DNA of 64,000 nt from an uncultured Lactobacillus sp. (lineage in GTDB: Bacteria > Bacillota > Bacilli > Lactobacillales > Lactobacillaceae). The stretch covers positions 60,366 to 124,365 of the forward strand of contig NZ_CAJURR010000001.1 of assembly GCF_910589175.1 (NCBI RefSeq). The letters run 5' to 3'. Numbering within the stretch: the stretch's first letter is position 1; every line of letters begins with the position of its first letter. A program made the translations under genes and the position numbers. Shown in pieces: positions 1 through 8,665 of this stretch. The notes beneath the pieces are model-generated. The model was not told the origin of the DNA. It made no database searches and worked only from the letters and a program-made list of their open reading frames with translations.

Positions 1-2
1 AG

Positions 3-158
3 GAATTAAATGGAATTGAAAAACTAGTGTTTTTTGAACATTTGCTCGCACAAAAAGAAATTACAAATTTGGTTGAGGTGGCGGGATGTTCAAGGCGAAC
101 TTTGCAGAGAGTGAAGAAGAATTTGCTCCTTAAATTGAAAAACGCCTTGAAGAATTAA
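3..158 (+). CDS. C-terminal end of a sigma-region-4-like DNA-binding protein (partial)
   Basis: The window opens inside a reading frame that stays open for 51 codons to a TAA at 156-158; its 5' end lies outside. The peptide contains the pattern EKLVFFEHLL, then an apparent helix-turn-helix (EVAGCSRRTLQRVKKNL) and a Lys-rich tail. This resembles region 4 of small sigma-70-like or ComX-like factors, where the second helix contacts the -35 element. With so little of the protein visible the family is inferred from pattern only; another HTH regulator is possible. It is followed by about 240 bases without a clear gene, so it is not in the eps operon. Confidence 0.45.
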   Translation, partial: ELNGIEKLVFFEHLLAQKEITNLVEVAGCSRRTLQRVKKNLLLKLKNALKN

Positions 159-396
159 ATAAAAAACGCAGCAAATTAAATAACGAGAGCCGTATTTTTG
201 CCGGAATGAGGTTGATTTCTGGGGGGGTGCCAGTATACTTATCAACGTGAAGGTGGTTAGACCGCTATTTAGAGCATGTTCTGATTCAATAAATGTGTTT
301 TTTTATGCTAATTGTGAATTTTCTATGAATTTTCATATATTTTTTGTATAATGATTTTTAGTGTTACTAAAAAGCAAAAAATAAAAGAGGAATAAA
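159..396 (+). promoter_or_regulatory. eps operon upstream region with -10 element
   Basis: This stretch separates the sigma-like fragment from the first eps gene. A perfect TATAAT lies at 347-352, directly preceded by TG, in a very AT-rich context. No convincing -35 was found at 16-18 bases upstream. The SD AGAGGA lies at about 386-391 before the ATG at 397. A run of seven G at about 222-228 is unusual in this AT-rich DNA and sits inside a 14-codon frame starting at about 206. The promoter call is moderate; I see no obvious operator. Confidence 0.45.
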
Positions 397-1401
397 ATGG
401 ATCATAAGAATAGTGATAATGAATTAAGACATCGCTCACATCATCACCGTCATCATCGACGTAAAAAGTTTTGGCGTATCTTTTGGATTGTATTGGGTGT
501 CTTCCTAGCAGTAGACATCATTGCGGTTATTATCGCTTGGCACAATATCCATGTTGCCACTAACAATATGTATAATCCGATGAGTAATGAAATTAGTGAT
601 CGGAAGGTTAGCGACACACTGAAAGATAAGAAGCCAATGAGCCTGCTTTTATTGGGAACAGATACAGGTGAATTTGGACGTTCTTACAAGGGGAGAACAG
701 ATACCATTATGATGATGGTTATCAATCCTAAGACCAATAAGACAATAGTTGTCAGCTTGCCTCGAGATATGAAAGTTAACTTACCGGATTATCCAGACTA
801 TTCACCAGCTAAGATTAATGCAGCCTATACTTATGGTGGTGTAGATGAAACTGTTAAAACGATCAAGAAGTACTTCAATATTCCAACTGATGCTTATGTT
901 ATGGTAAACATGGGAGGACTTGAGAAAGCAATTGATCAAGTTGGAGGAGTGACAGTTAAATCGCCATTAACATTTGATTATGAAGGCTATCATTTTACTA
1001 AGGGCGTAACTTATCACATGAATGGGAAGAAAGCTTTGGCATTTAGTAGAATGCGGTATGATGACCCAAGAGGAGATTATGGGCGTCAAGAGAGACAAAG
1101 ACTTGTAATTATGGCATTATTAAAGAGTTCCATTTCTTACAAGACAGTCGTAAACCAAGAATTCTTGAATTCAATCTCTAAGCAAACTATGACTAACTTA
1201 AGTTTTGATAATATGGTTGCTTTGGCACAAAATTATCGTCATGCAACTGATAATGTCACAACTGATCATGCTCAAGGGCAAGGCGATTGGGAGAATGGCG
1301 TTGCTTATGAGTCAGTTAGTCAAGCAGAATGTCAAAGAATTAGTAATAAGTTACGTGCTGCCTTAGGGCTTAAGCCGGAAACCTTAAAGACAGGAGAATA
1401 G
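397..1401 (+). CDS. epsA: LytR-CpsA-Psr (LCP) family protein, first gene of eps operon
   Basis: LCP proteins transfer polyprenyl-phosphate-linked glycopolymers to the cell wall on the outer face of the membrane. The 334-residue protein has a His/Arg-rich cytoplasmic tail (residues 11-24), one membrane anchor (about 25-47) and an extracellular LCP domain from about residue 80. Family-typical blocks are visible: LLLLGTDTG, GRTDTIMMM, SLPRDM and the Arg/Asp-rich RMRYDDPRGDYGRQERQR, which in the family binds the pyrophosphate lipid. SD AGAGGA precedes the ATG. As the first eps gene it probably attaches the EPS; a regulatory role is often assumed for EpsA but not shown by the sequence. It is 6 bases upstream of epsB. 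Confidence 0.9.
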   Translation: MDHKNSDNELRHRSHHHRHHRRKKFWRIFWIVLGVFLAVDIIAVIIAWHNIHVATNNMYNPMSNEISDRKVSDTLKDKKPMSLLLLGTDTGEFGRSYKGRTDTIMMMVINPKTNKTIVVSLPRDMKVNLPDYPDYSPAKINAAYTYGGVDETVKTIKKYFNIPTDAYVMVNMGGLEKAIDQVGGVTVKSPLTFDYEGYHFTKGVTYHMNGKKALAFSRMRYDDPRGDYGRQERQRLVIMALLKSSISYKTVVNQEFLNSISKQTMTNLSFDNMVALAQNYRHATDNVTTDHAQGQGDWENGVAYESVSQAECQRISNKLRAALGLKPETLKTGE

Positions 1402-1407
1402 GAAAAA

Positions 1408-2271
1408 GTGGAAAACAGTACAAAAACTGAAAATACAATCGATTTACGTAGATTATGGATGCTTCTTCGAGCACATATTTGGGCAATTATCGCCTGGGCC
1501 GTTGGTTTAGGAGCAGTGGGATTTGTCTTAGCTGCTTTTGTAGTTGAGCCAAAGTATACTTCAACAACTCAGATTTTGGTTAACCAAAAAAGAAATACAA
1601 CTGATGCTGGCCAAGCATTCAATGCTCAACAAGCTGATGTCCAGTTAATTAATACTTATAAGGATATTGTTACTAGTCCAGTTATTTTAAAAGATGCTTC
1701 TAAGTGGCTAAAAAATCCTACTGAAGTAGTAAAAGCAGCTAAACCAGCTAAATATCGCACTTTAGCAGATGGGACTAAAAAGTTAGTAAGCCCAGCTGAA
1801 CCAGCAGTTGTTAGAAGAGCGGGACGTAGTTATAATGTGAGCGCTAAGGAAATGCAAAAAGCAGTTTCTGTAACTACGCAACAACAATCTCAAGTTTTCA
1901 CGATTAGTGCTAAGAGTAATGATCCAGAAAAAGCTCAAGCAGTCGCAAATGCAGTTGCTCAAACATTTAAGAGCAAAATCAAGAGCATTATGAATGTTAA
2001 TAATGTGACAATTGTATCACCTGCTTCTCGTGGTGCTAAAACTTTCCCTAAGACTTCACTATTTACATTTGCCGGTATTATTCTTGGATTAATTATCAGT
2101 GTAGCTTTAATTGTCTTACGTGATTCATTTAATACTACAGTTAGAGATGATGATTATTTGACTAAAGAATTAGGTTTAACTAATTTAGGTCATATATCTC
2201 ACTTCCACTTGTCTAATAAATTTAGTATTAATGACAATGATAGTAATTCTGGTAAAAAGAAACGTGTATAG
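1408..2271 (+). CDS. epsB: Wzz/CpsC-type chain-length determinant, tyrosine kinase modulator
   Basis: This 287-residue polysaccharide co-polymerase is the membrane activator of the separate cytoplasmic kinase EpsC. It starts with GTG behind SD AGGAGAATAGG. It has two membrane segments (about 23-45 and 220-240) flanking an extracellular loop with the pattern PKYTSTTQILV typical of the Wzz domain, then a short cytoplasmic tail (RDSFNTTVRDDD...) that in this family contacts the kinase. In Gram-positive bacteria Wzz and kinase are separate polypeptides, as here. Role: control of polymer length and export. It lies 10 bases before epsC. Confidence 0.9.
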   Translation: MENSTKTENTIDLRRLWMLLRAHIWAIIAWAVGLGAVGFVLAAFVVEPKYTSTTQILVNQKRNTTDAGQAFNAQQADVQLINTYKDIVTSPVILKDASKWLKNPTEVVKAAKPAKYRTLADGTKKLVSPAEPAVVRRAGRSYNVSAKEMQKAVSVTTQQQSQVFTISAKSNDPEKAQAVANAVAQTFKSKIKSIMNVNNVTIVSPASRGAKTFPKTSLFTFAGIILGLIISVALIVLRDSFNTTVRDDDYLTKELGLTNLGHISHFHLSNKFSINDNDSNSGKKKRV

Positions 2272-2281
2272 GAGAGTATAA

Positions 2282-3049
2282 ATGGGATTGTTTAATAGAC
2301 GTAAAAAACGTGGTACTGATGAAACCATGCAATATGGTGCTAAGTTGATTACTGTAGCAAAGCCACAAAACCCAGTAAGTGAGCAATTTAGAACTGTTAA
2401 AACGAACATAGATTTTACAAGTGTTGATCACCAAATCAATGCTCTAGCCTTTACATCAGCTAACATTAGTGAAGGAAAGTCAACTGTAACAGTTAATGTA
2501 GCAGTGACAATGGCTCAAGCTGGTAAAAAAGTATTGTTGATTGATGCCGATTTACATAGACCAACATTACATCAAACTTTTGATATTCCAAATCGAGTAG
2601 GATTGACCACGATTTTGACTTCACATTCAAATGAAGTGGATATGGCTGATATCGTAAAAGAAGATATTATTCCTAATCTTTCAGTAATGCCAGCCGGTCC
2701 GATTCCACCTAACCCAGCTCAATTATTGGGTTCTAACAGAATGCGTGCCTTTCTAAACATGGTTAAAGAGCACTATGATTTAGTAATCTTAGATTTAGCT
2801 CCCGTTTTAGAAGTTTCAGACACTCAGATTTTAGCTGGTGAAATGGATGGTGTAGTCCTAGTTGTACGTCAAGGAATTACGCAGAAGGCTGGAGTTGAGC
2901 GGGCTATTGAAATGCTTAACTTAACTAAGACACATGTTTTAGGGTATGTAATGAATGACGTGAAAACTGGTCCAGATGGCTATGGATACGGCTATGGGTA
3001 TGGATATGGCTATGGATACAGTCAAGAAAAAGATGGAGAAGCGAAATAA
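2282..3049 (+). CDS. epsC: Tyrosine-protein autokinase (BY-kinase), CpsD/EpsC type
   Basis: The 255-residue cytoplasmic bacterial tyrosine kinase shows a Walker A variant (ANISEGKST, about 60-68), Walker A' with the catalytic Asp pair (VLLIDADLHRP, about 87-97), and the C-terminal tyrosine cluster that is autophosphorylated (YGYGYGYGYGYGYS, near 235-248). Cycles of phosphorylation with EpsB and dephosphorylation by EpsD set chain length. The Tyr cluster is encoded by near-identical six-base GGNTAY units at about 2977-3018, a possible slippage site. It lies directly upstream of its presumed phosphatase. Confidence 0.93.
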   Translation: MGLFNRRKKRGTDETMQYGAKLITVAKPQNPVSEQFRTVKTNIDFTSVDHQINALAFTSANISEGKSTVTVNVAVTMAQAGKKVLLIDADLHRPTLHQTFDIPNRVGLTTILTSHSNEVDMADIVKEDIIPNLSVMPAGPIPPNPAQLLGSNRMRAFLNMVKEHYDLVILDLAPVLEVSDTQILAGEMDGVVLVVRQGITQKAGVERAIEMLNLTKTHVLGYVMNDVKTGPDGYGYGYGYGYGYGYSQEKDGEAK

Positions 3050-3055
3050 GAAATA

Positions 3056-3826
3056 ATGGTATTAGTTGACATTCACGCACATATATTGCCAGGAATTGAT
3101 GATGGTTCACCTGATTTGGAATCATCATTAGGGTTAGCTGAAGCTGCAGTTGCGGATGGAATTACGCATGCACTAATGACTCCACACACCTTAAATGGAA
3201 AATATCTGAATCATAAAAAAGATATTATTAAGGAAACGACTACATTTCAATCTGAATTAAAGAAGCATAATATTCCATTAACAGTCTTTCCAAGTCAAGA
3301 AGTTCGTCTAAATGGTAATTTGCCTCAAGCTCTAGATGATGATGATATTCTATTCTGTGATGAAGATGGCAGGTATATGTTACTGGAATTTCCAAGTGAA
3401 GATGTACCAACTTATGCCAAAGATATGACTTTTAAATTATTGGGTCGCGGAATAACTCCAATAATTGTTCATCCAGAAAGAAATTCTGGTATCTTGGCTC
3501 ATCCAGAAAGATTGCAAGAATTCATTGAACAAGGATGTTTAACACAGATAACTGCTAGCTCCTATGTAGGAGTATTCGGCAAAGAAATTGAAAAATTAGC
3601 TGATCGATTTGTAGAAGCTGGTCAAGTAGCTACTTTTGCTTCCGATGCACATACATTGTCAAAACGTGAAAGTCGAATGCATGACGCTTATGAGAAATTA
3701 GAAAAGACGCAAGGATTGGATGTTGCTAATAGCTTTAAGCAGAATGCAAGAAATATTATCAATTCTGATAATGTTAATTTAAATTGGAAACCTTTAAAGA
3801 AAAAGAAACGTTTCTGGATATTTTGA
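3056..3826 (+). CDS. epsD: PHP-type protein-tyrosine phosphatase, CpsB/Wzb type
   Basis: This 256-residue manganese-dependent phosphatase dephosphorylates the tyrosine cluster of EpsC. PHP-family metal ligands are visible: DIHAHILPGIDDG at residues 5-17, TPHT around 42, HPERN around 140 and SDAH around 195. The length matches CpsB proteins (about 245-255 residues). It starts six bases after the epsC stop. The C terminus is basic (KPLKKKKRFWIF). Context in an epsABCDE order supports the assignment strongly. Confidence 0.93.
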   Translation: MVLVDIHAHILPGIDDGSPDLESSLGLAEAAVADGITHALMTPHTLNGKYLNHKKDIIKETTTFQSELKKHNIPLTVFPSQEVRLNGNLPQALDDDDILFCDEDGRYMLLEFPSEDVPTYAKDMTFKLLGRGITPIIVHPERNSGILAHPERLQEFIEQGCLTQITASSYVGVFGKEIEKLADRFVEAGQVATFASDAHTLSKRESRMHDAYEKLEKTQGLDVANSFKQNARNIINSDNVNLNWKPLKKKKRFWIF

Positions 3827-3855
3827 TTTTATTATTGGGGAGGATAGAGTTTTAA

Positions 3856-4515
3856 ATGATGGCACAAGGGGTTAAAAAGGTAAAACTAGATCCGTCAAAA
3901 GTTAATGGACGTATAGGATACCGTGCTGTAAAACGTGGATTTGATATTTTGTCCAGTGGATTGGCGTTAATATTATTGTCCCCATTATTTTTAATTTTAA
4001 TTATTCTAATTAAACGAGAGGATGGCGGACCAGCTTTTTATTCACAAGAACGAATTGGTAAAAATGAAAAAACATTTAAAATGTGGAAATTTCGTTCAAT
4101 GATTGTTAATGCCGATCAAATGGTAGAACAATTAGAAGAACAAAACGAAATTGACGGCGCTATGTTCAAGATTAAGGATGATCCACGCGTTACTAAAATT
4201 GGTCATACGATTAGAAAATATAGTCTTGATGAACTACCACAGTTATGGAATGTATTAAAGGGAGACATGTCTTTAGTGGGACCTCGTCCACCTCTACCGA
4301 TGGAAGTAGAAGATTATACACCATATGACAAGTTACGATTGACTGTTACACCAGGTTGTACTGGTCTTTGGCAAGTAACCAAGCGTAATGATGCGGATTT
4401 TGATGAAATGGTAGAATTAGACTTGGAATACATCAATAAGAGTAGTTTATGGTTTGATCTTAATATTTTACTCAAGACTGTTGGTGTAGTTATTCATCCA
4501 AATAGTGCTTATTAA
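3856..4515 (+). CDS. epsE: Priming sugar-phosphate transferase (undecaprenyl-phosphate)
   Basis: This enzyme transfers the first sugar-1-phosphate from a UDP-sugar to undecaprenyl phosphate, starting repeat-unit assembly. The 219-residue protein is the short form: one N-terminal hydrophobic hairpin (about 33-53) followed by the bacterial sugar transferase domain. Visible blocks are KRGFDILSSGLALILLSP, SQERIGKNEKTFKMWKFRSM, DELPQLWNVLKGDMSLVGPRPP and TPGCTGLWQV. Galactose or glucose is the usual sugar in lactobacilli, but specificity cannot be read here. It lacks the long multi-pass N-terminal domain of WbaP, which is normal for EpsE. Confidence 0.92.
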   Translation: MMAQGVKKVKLDPSKVNGRIGYRAVKRGFDILSSGLALILLSPLFLILIILIKREDGGPAFYSQERIGKNEKTFKMWKFRSMIVNADQMVEQLEEQNEIDGAMFKIKDDPRVTKIGHTIRKYSLDELPQLWNVLKGDMSLVGPRPPLPMEVEDYTPYDKLRLTVTPGCTGLWQVTKRNDADFDEMVELDLEYINKSSLWFDLNILLKTVGVVIHPNSAY

Positions 4516-4525
4516 TGGAGTTAGA

Positions 4526-5302
4526 ATGAAGATAAAAATTTTAATTGCTGCTCATAAAAAATTTCCAATGCCAGCTGTTCCTGGATACTTACCAGTATTA
4601 GTGGGCGCCAAGAAAAATTATAAACCAGATATTCCTTATCAAAGAGATGATGAAGGAGATAATATATCTGAAAAAAATCCTAATTATAACGAGTTAACAG
4701 CTATTTATTGGGCTTGGAAAAATTTAAAAGATGTCGATGCTGTAGGCTTAGTTCACTATCGACGTCTTTTTTTCGATAAAAAACCATATAATTTAGAGAA
4801 CGTTATAAATATTGAAAAAGTAGAACAACTCTTACAAAAATATGATGTACTTTTACCTAAAAAGAGAAATTACTATATTGAAACAAACTATTCTCATTAC
4901 ATTCATGCACATCATAAAGAACCTTTAGATAAAACACGCGAAATAATTGAAAAGTCATACCCAGCATATTTAACAGCTTTTGATAAAGTGATGAAAAGCC
5001 GAAAAGCACACATGTTTAATATGTTTATTATGAAAGCTGATGCATTTGATTCATACTGCAATTTTATGTTTGGGGTTCTAGAGAAGCTTGAAAATGAAAT
5101 TGATATTTCAGATTATTCTGTTCAAGAAGCGAGAGTATTTGGATATATTTCAGAGCTTTTAATGGATGTTTGGTTATATACCACTAATGAAAGCTATAAA
5201 GAAATTCCATGGGGACAAATTGGCCCTAAACAATTAGTGAAAAAGGCTATTAGTTTTGTCAATAGAAAATTTGGAATTGGCAAAAAACAAACTCATTTTT
5301 AG
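4526..5302 (+). CDS. DUF4422 family EPS biosynthesis protein (putative glycosyltransferase)
   Basis: The 258-residue protein begins with KIKILIAAHKKFPMP and has the DUF4422 signatures YNELTAIYWAWKN and VGLVHYRRLFF, seen in proteins of capsule and EPS clusters that are thought to be glycosyltransferases, often galactofuranosyl or galactosyl. I chose the ATG at 4526 because GGAG at 4516-4519 sits five bases upstream; a longer in-frame GTG start at 4505 would overlap epsE and lacks an SD. From here on the AT content rises and codon use shifts, as is common for the strain-variable centre of eps clusters. Substrate unknown. Confidence 0.8.
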   Translation: MKIKILIAAHKKFPMPAVPGYLPVLVGAKKNYKPDIPYQRDDEGDNISEKNPNYNELTAIYWAWKNLKDVDAVGLVHYRRLFFDKKPYNLENVINIEKVEQLLQKYDVLLPKKRNYYIETNYSHYIHAHHKEPLDKTREIIEKSYPAYLTAFDKVMKSRKAHMFNMFIMKADAFDSYCNFMFGVLEKLENEIDISDYSVQEARVFGYISELLMDVWLYTTNESYKEIPWGQIGPKQLVKKAISFVNRKFGIGKKQTHF

Positions 5303-5328
5303 CATGATTTATACAGTAGGTGGAAAGT

Positions 5329-6429
5329 TTGAAAAAGATTCTTCAAATTGGAATGACGTCTAACTATGGTGGAATTGAATCTTTTATTATGAATGTATAT
5401 AGAAATATTGATCGTAATAAATTTCAATTTGATTTTGTAAACATGGAAACTGGTGGAAAAGATCTGGCTTATTCGGACGAAATAAAAAGTCTAGGTGGAA
5501 AGATTTATAACATACCAGGAAGACGAGAAAATTTAAAAGCAAATAGAATTCAACTAAAGAAGATAATCGAAGAAAATAATTATGACTTTGTTCATAATAA
5601 CGTTTTAACTTGGAGTTATTCCGATGGTATTACATTGCCATTAAAGTATTCTAACTCTAAAGTAATTGTGCATTCTCATAATTCATATATGAATCCAGGA
5701 ATGTATGCACGCAGAGTTTTAAACTTTTTTAATAGAAGACTTAATTATAGAAATGATATAATCCGACTTTCTTGTAGTGAAGGTGCTACTAGATGGCTAT
5801 TTAAAAATCGTTCTGCAGTAGTAATTCCTAATGGGATTGAGACAAAAGACTATAGTTTTAATCCTATAATTAGAGACGAATATAGAAGAAAGTTCAATGT
5901 AGAGAATAAAAACGTTTTTTTGCATGTAGGAAGATTATCTCATCAAAAGAATCATGACTTTTTATTTAGATGGTTCAAAGAAATTCTAAAAAAAGATTCG
6001 AATTCAGTTTTATTTTTGGTGGGAGATGGTGAACTAAGAGAAAAGCTACAGCAAAAAGCAAAAGAATTAGATATTTCATCACATGTTAAATTTTTAGGAA
6101 TAAGAAATGACGTTAAAAATTTAATGTTTATGAGTGATGCATTTCTATTTCCATCGCATTATGAGGGGTTGGGAATTGTTCTCATTGAAGCTCAAGCAAC
6201 GGGTTTACAATGTATCGCAAGTAATAATATCGAGCCAGAGGCAAAAGTAACTAGTCAAATTAAAACCATTGATATTACTGCTTCACCTGAGAAATATGTT
6301 GATTTAGCGTTAAAAAGTGTTGAAGAATCACGTGAATCTAACCGTATAAAGTCATATAAGGAAGTTCAAAAAGCTGGCTATGACATTAGTAATACTGTAG
6401 AAATATTAGAGGGGATTTATTCAAAGTGA
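5329..6429 (+). CDS. GT4 family glycosyltransferase
   Basis: The 366-residue GT-B fold protein opens with KKILQIGMTSNYGGIESFIMNVYR, the N-terminal nucleotide-sugar-independent lobe, and has the C-terminal GT4 pattern VGRLSHQKNHDFL, then FLFPSHYEGLGIVLIEAQ, which holds the E-x7-E donor-binding motif. It is cytoplasmic and should add one sugar to the lipid-linked repeat unit. The preferred start is TTG at 5329, with AGGTGG at 5318-5323 ideally spaced; a GTG at 5320 overlaps that SD. It overlaps the next gene by four bases, implying coupled translation. Acceptor and sugar cannot be deduced. Confidence 0.88.
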   Translation: MKKILQIGMTSNYGGIESFIMNVYRNIDRNKFQFDFVNMETGGKDLAYSDEIKSLGGKIYNIPGRRENLKANRIQLKKIIEENNYDFVHNNVLTWSYSDGITLPLKYSNSKVIVHSHNSYMNPGMYARRVLNFFNRRLNYRNDIIRLSCSEGATRWLFKNRSAVVIPNGIETKDYSFNPIIRDEYRRKFNVENKNVFLHVGRLSHQKNHDFLFRWFKEILKKDSNSVLFLVGDGELREKLQQKAKELDISSHVKFLGIRNDVKNLMFMSDAFLFPSHYEGLGIVLIEAQATGLQCIASNNIEPEAKVTSQIKTIDITASPEKYVDLALKSVEESRESNRIKSYKEVQKAGYDISNTVEILEGIYSK

Positions 6430-7547
6430 CCGCGAAGAAACTATTAATTGTTGGGGACTTTATTAGTGGAAGTGGTTTGACTCAGTTTATATTCAATATG
6501 TTTCCTCATTTTGATGTTAATAAATATAATATTCAATGTGTAGGATATGGAATTGATTCAAAACAAGAAACAAATAAAACATGTGATGACTTAGGGTGGC
6601 GATTAGAAAGGGTAGTACCTATAACAAAACGGCCATTAGCACATGTGAAATGGTGGAAAAACTTTCTAAAAAATAATGATTTTGACATTATATATTTTAA
6701 CTATTCGTCTTCTTGGAATTATTTTCCTGTAAAATATGCAAAACGCTATACAAATGCACAAATAGTTTGTCATTCGCATAATGCATATTATAGTCATGTT
6801 TTTAAAAATAAAATTTTAATGTATTTCCTGAATGTAATGAATAATAGAGGAAAAAAACTTCTTAATAATATGGCCGATGTAAAATTAGCTACTTCTAAAG
6901 ATTCTGCATTATGGATGTTTAATACATTAAAAGACGTAACTGTTATAGATAATGGAATTGAATTAGATAATTTTAAATTTGATGCGAAAGCACGTAAAGA
7001 ACTTAGAGCTGAGTTAAATATATCTTTAAATGAAAGATTAATTGGATTTGCCGGTGTTTTACAAGAAAGAAAGAATCCTATTTTTGCTTTGCAAGTTTTT
7101 TCAGAATACCTTAAGAGCAATCCTAATAGTACATTCTTAATGATCGGTAATGGCCCGATGAAGAGTGAAATTGTGAGAATAGCCGATGAATTAGGAATTA
7201 AGAAAAAAGTTAAGTTTATAACCTACACTAATAAATTAAATAAATGGTATTCGGCTATGGACGTACTTTTATTTCCAAGTTTATATGAAGGATTTGGTCT
7301 TGTTCCATTAGAGGCACAGGTAAGTGCTTTGTCTGTCCTTGCTTCTAGTAATGTGGCACCACAAGTGTTTGTAACACAAAATATTAAACGAATTACTGGG
7401 TATGACAAAGATAATTGGGTTAAGAATTTAAGCATTATAAAATTTAAAACAAATGAGGAAAGATCATCACTTGATTCGTCTTTAAATAAATTTGATGTGA
7501 AGAAACAGGCAAGTCAAATATCTAGTTTGCTAGAAAGTGAAAAGTGA
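6426..7547 (+). CDS. GT4 family glycosyltransferase
   Basis: This 373-residue GT-B protein starts with GTG at 6426, overlapping the TGA of the preceding transferase by four bases. The N-terminal lobe has LLIVGDFISGSGLTQFIFNMF; the C-terminal lobe has FAGVLQERKNP, then LLFPSLYEGFGLVPLEAQ with the GT4 E-x7-E motif. It resembles the genes on both sides in architecture, suggesting an old family expansion inside eps clusters. Role: sequential sugar addition in the cytoplasm. Specificity unknown. Confidence 0.87.
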   Translation: MTAKKLLIVGDFISGSGLTQFIFNMFPHFDVNKYNIQCVGYGIDSKQETNKTCDDLGWRLERVVPITKRPLAHVKWWKNFLKNNDFDIIYFNYSSSWNYFPVKYAKRYTNAQIVCHSHNAYYSHVFKNKILMYFLNVMNNRGKKLLNNMADVKLATSKDSALWMFNTLKDVTVIDNGIELDNFKFDAKARKELRAELNISLNERLIGFAGVLQERKNPIFALQVFSEYLKSNPNSTFLMIGNGPMKSEIVRIADELGIKKKVKFITYTNKLNKWYSAMDVLLFPSLYEGFGLVPLEAQVSALSVLASSNVAPQVFVTQNIKRITGYDKDNWVKNLSIIKFKTNEERSSLDSSLNKFDVKKQASQISSLLESEK

Positions 7548-7553
7548 TAATTA

Positions 7554-8648
7554 ATGAAAGTTATGCATTTTACGGCTGGTTTTGTTAACGGTGGAGTAGA
7601 GCAAGTTTTATTAAATTATACTGGTAAGTTAAATAAAGAATATGATGTAAGGGAATCAATAGTTTATCTACATACTGCAGATTCAGCAAAAAAGAAAATG
7701 TCGGAACAATTGGGGAATAAAATGTATCAAATTCCGGCTCGAAGAGAAAGTCTGTGGGGAAATATAAAATCAACTTACCAACTTATAAAAAAAGAAAAAC
7801 CTGACGTTGTACATAGTCATATGAGCCTGATGAATTTCTTTCCACTAACTATTGCAAAAATTTTGGGTGTTCCAGTTCGTGTGTCCCATTCTCATTTAGC
7901 CCTAAATGATAGTGATTCTGTTAAAGATAGGATCTATAAGAAATTAACTAGTTGGTCAGCCAACGAATTAATAGCGTGTGGTGAAGAGGCTGGAAAATAT
8001 CTCTACGGAAATCAAAAATTTAATATCTTGTTTAATGCAATTGATCAGAGTAAATATCAATTTAATCAATCTGCAAGAGAAGAAATAAGAAAAAAGTATC
8101 ATATTCCAGAGAAATCATTTTTAATTGGAAATATTGGACGAGTGGTTGAACAAAAAAATCAAAAATTTCTTGTTGAAATATTTGATAAATTTTATGATGA
8201 GTATCCCGATAGTTACTTAATGATTATTGGAAAGGGCGAGAAGAATCAGCCTGATGAACAAGAATTAGAAAAGTACATTAAATCAAAGAAAAGTGCAGAT
8301 CATATCATTAGAGTACGTGGTGTAAAAAGTACTGAAAAGTTTTATTCTGCATTTGATGTATTTGCTATGCCTTCTCTTTATGAAGGCTTACCAGTAGTAG
8401 CAATAGAAGCTCAAGCATCTGGTATACCAACAATACTATCTAAAAACATAGATCCTTCAGTTATATATTCTGATAAAGTAAAACTACTCTCAATAGATGA
8501 GGGAGTAAATCCATGGATTAATGAATTTCAATCTTGGAAAAAACAGGATTTTGATCGTAGTTTTAGAGGAAACGATAATTATAATATTAATGTTCAAAAT
8601 AAAAAACTATATGACTGGTATTATTCATGGATAAACAAATATAAGTAA
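7554..8648 (+). CDS. GT4 family glycosyltransferase, EpsF-like
   Basis: The 364-residue GT-B glycosyltransferase has an N-terminal lobe MHFTAGFVNGGVEQVLLNY, a middle HSHMSLMNFF segment, IGRVVEQKNQKFLVEIF and the donor motif FAMPSLYEGLPVVAIEAQ. This arrangement is typical of the EpsF-like transferases of lactic acid bacteria. It begins six bases after the previous stop and ends two bases before the following GT2 frame. It probably adds one residue of the repeat unit; sugar and linkage cannot be read. Confidence 0.88.
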   Translation: MKVMHFTAGFVNGGVEQVLLNYTGKLNKEYDVRESIVYLHTADSAKKKMSEQLGNKMYQIPARRESLWGNIKSTYQLIKKEKPDVVHSHMSLMNFFPLTIAKILGVPVRVSHSHLALNDSDSVKDRIYKKLTSWSANELIACGEEAGKYLYGNQKFNILFNAIDQSKYQFNQSAREEIRKKYHIPEKSFLIGNIGRVVEQKNQKFLVEIFDKFYDEYPDSYLMIIGKGEKNQPDEQELEKYIKSKKSADHIIRVRGVKSTEKFYSAFDVFAMPSLYEGLPVVAIEAQASGIPTILSKNIDPSVIYSDKVKLLSIDEGVNPWINEFQSWKKQDFDRSFRGNDNYNINVQNKKLYDWYYSWINKYK

Positions 8649-8665
8649 AGATGAGTAGGAGTAAT

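Noticed and set aside
4505..4525. GTG start of the DUF4422 gene overlapping epsE
   Set aside because: The ATG at 4526 has a well-spaced GGAG, and homologues start at KIKILIAAH.
6794..7120. A 108-codon - strand frame inside a GT4 gene
   Set aside because: No SD, no recognisable protein, and it is antisense to a well-supported glycosyltransferase.
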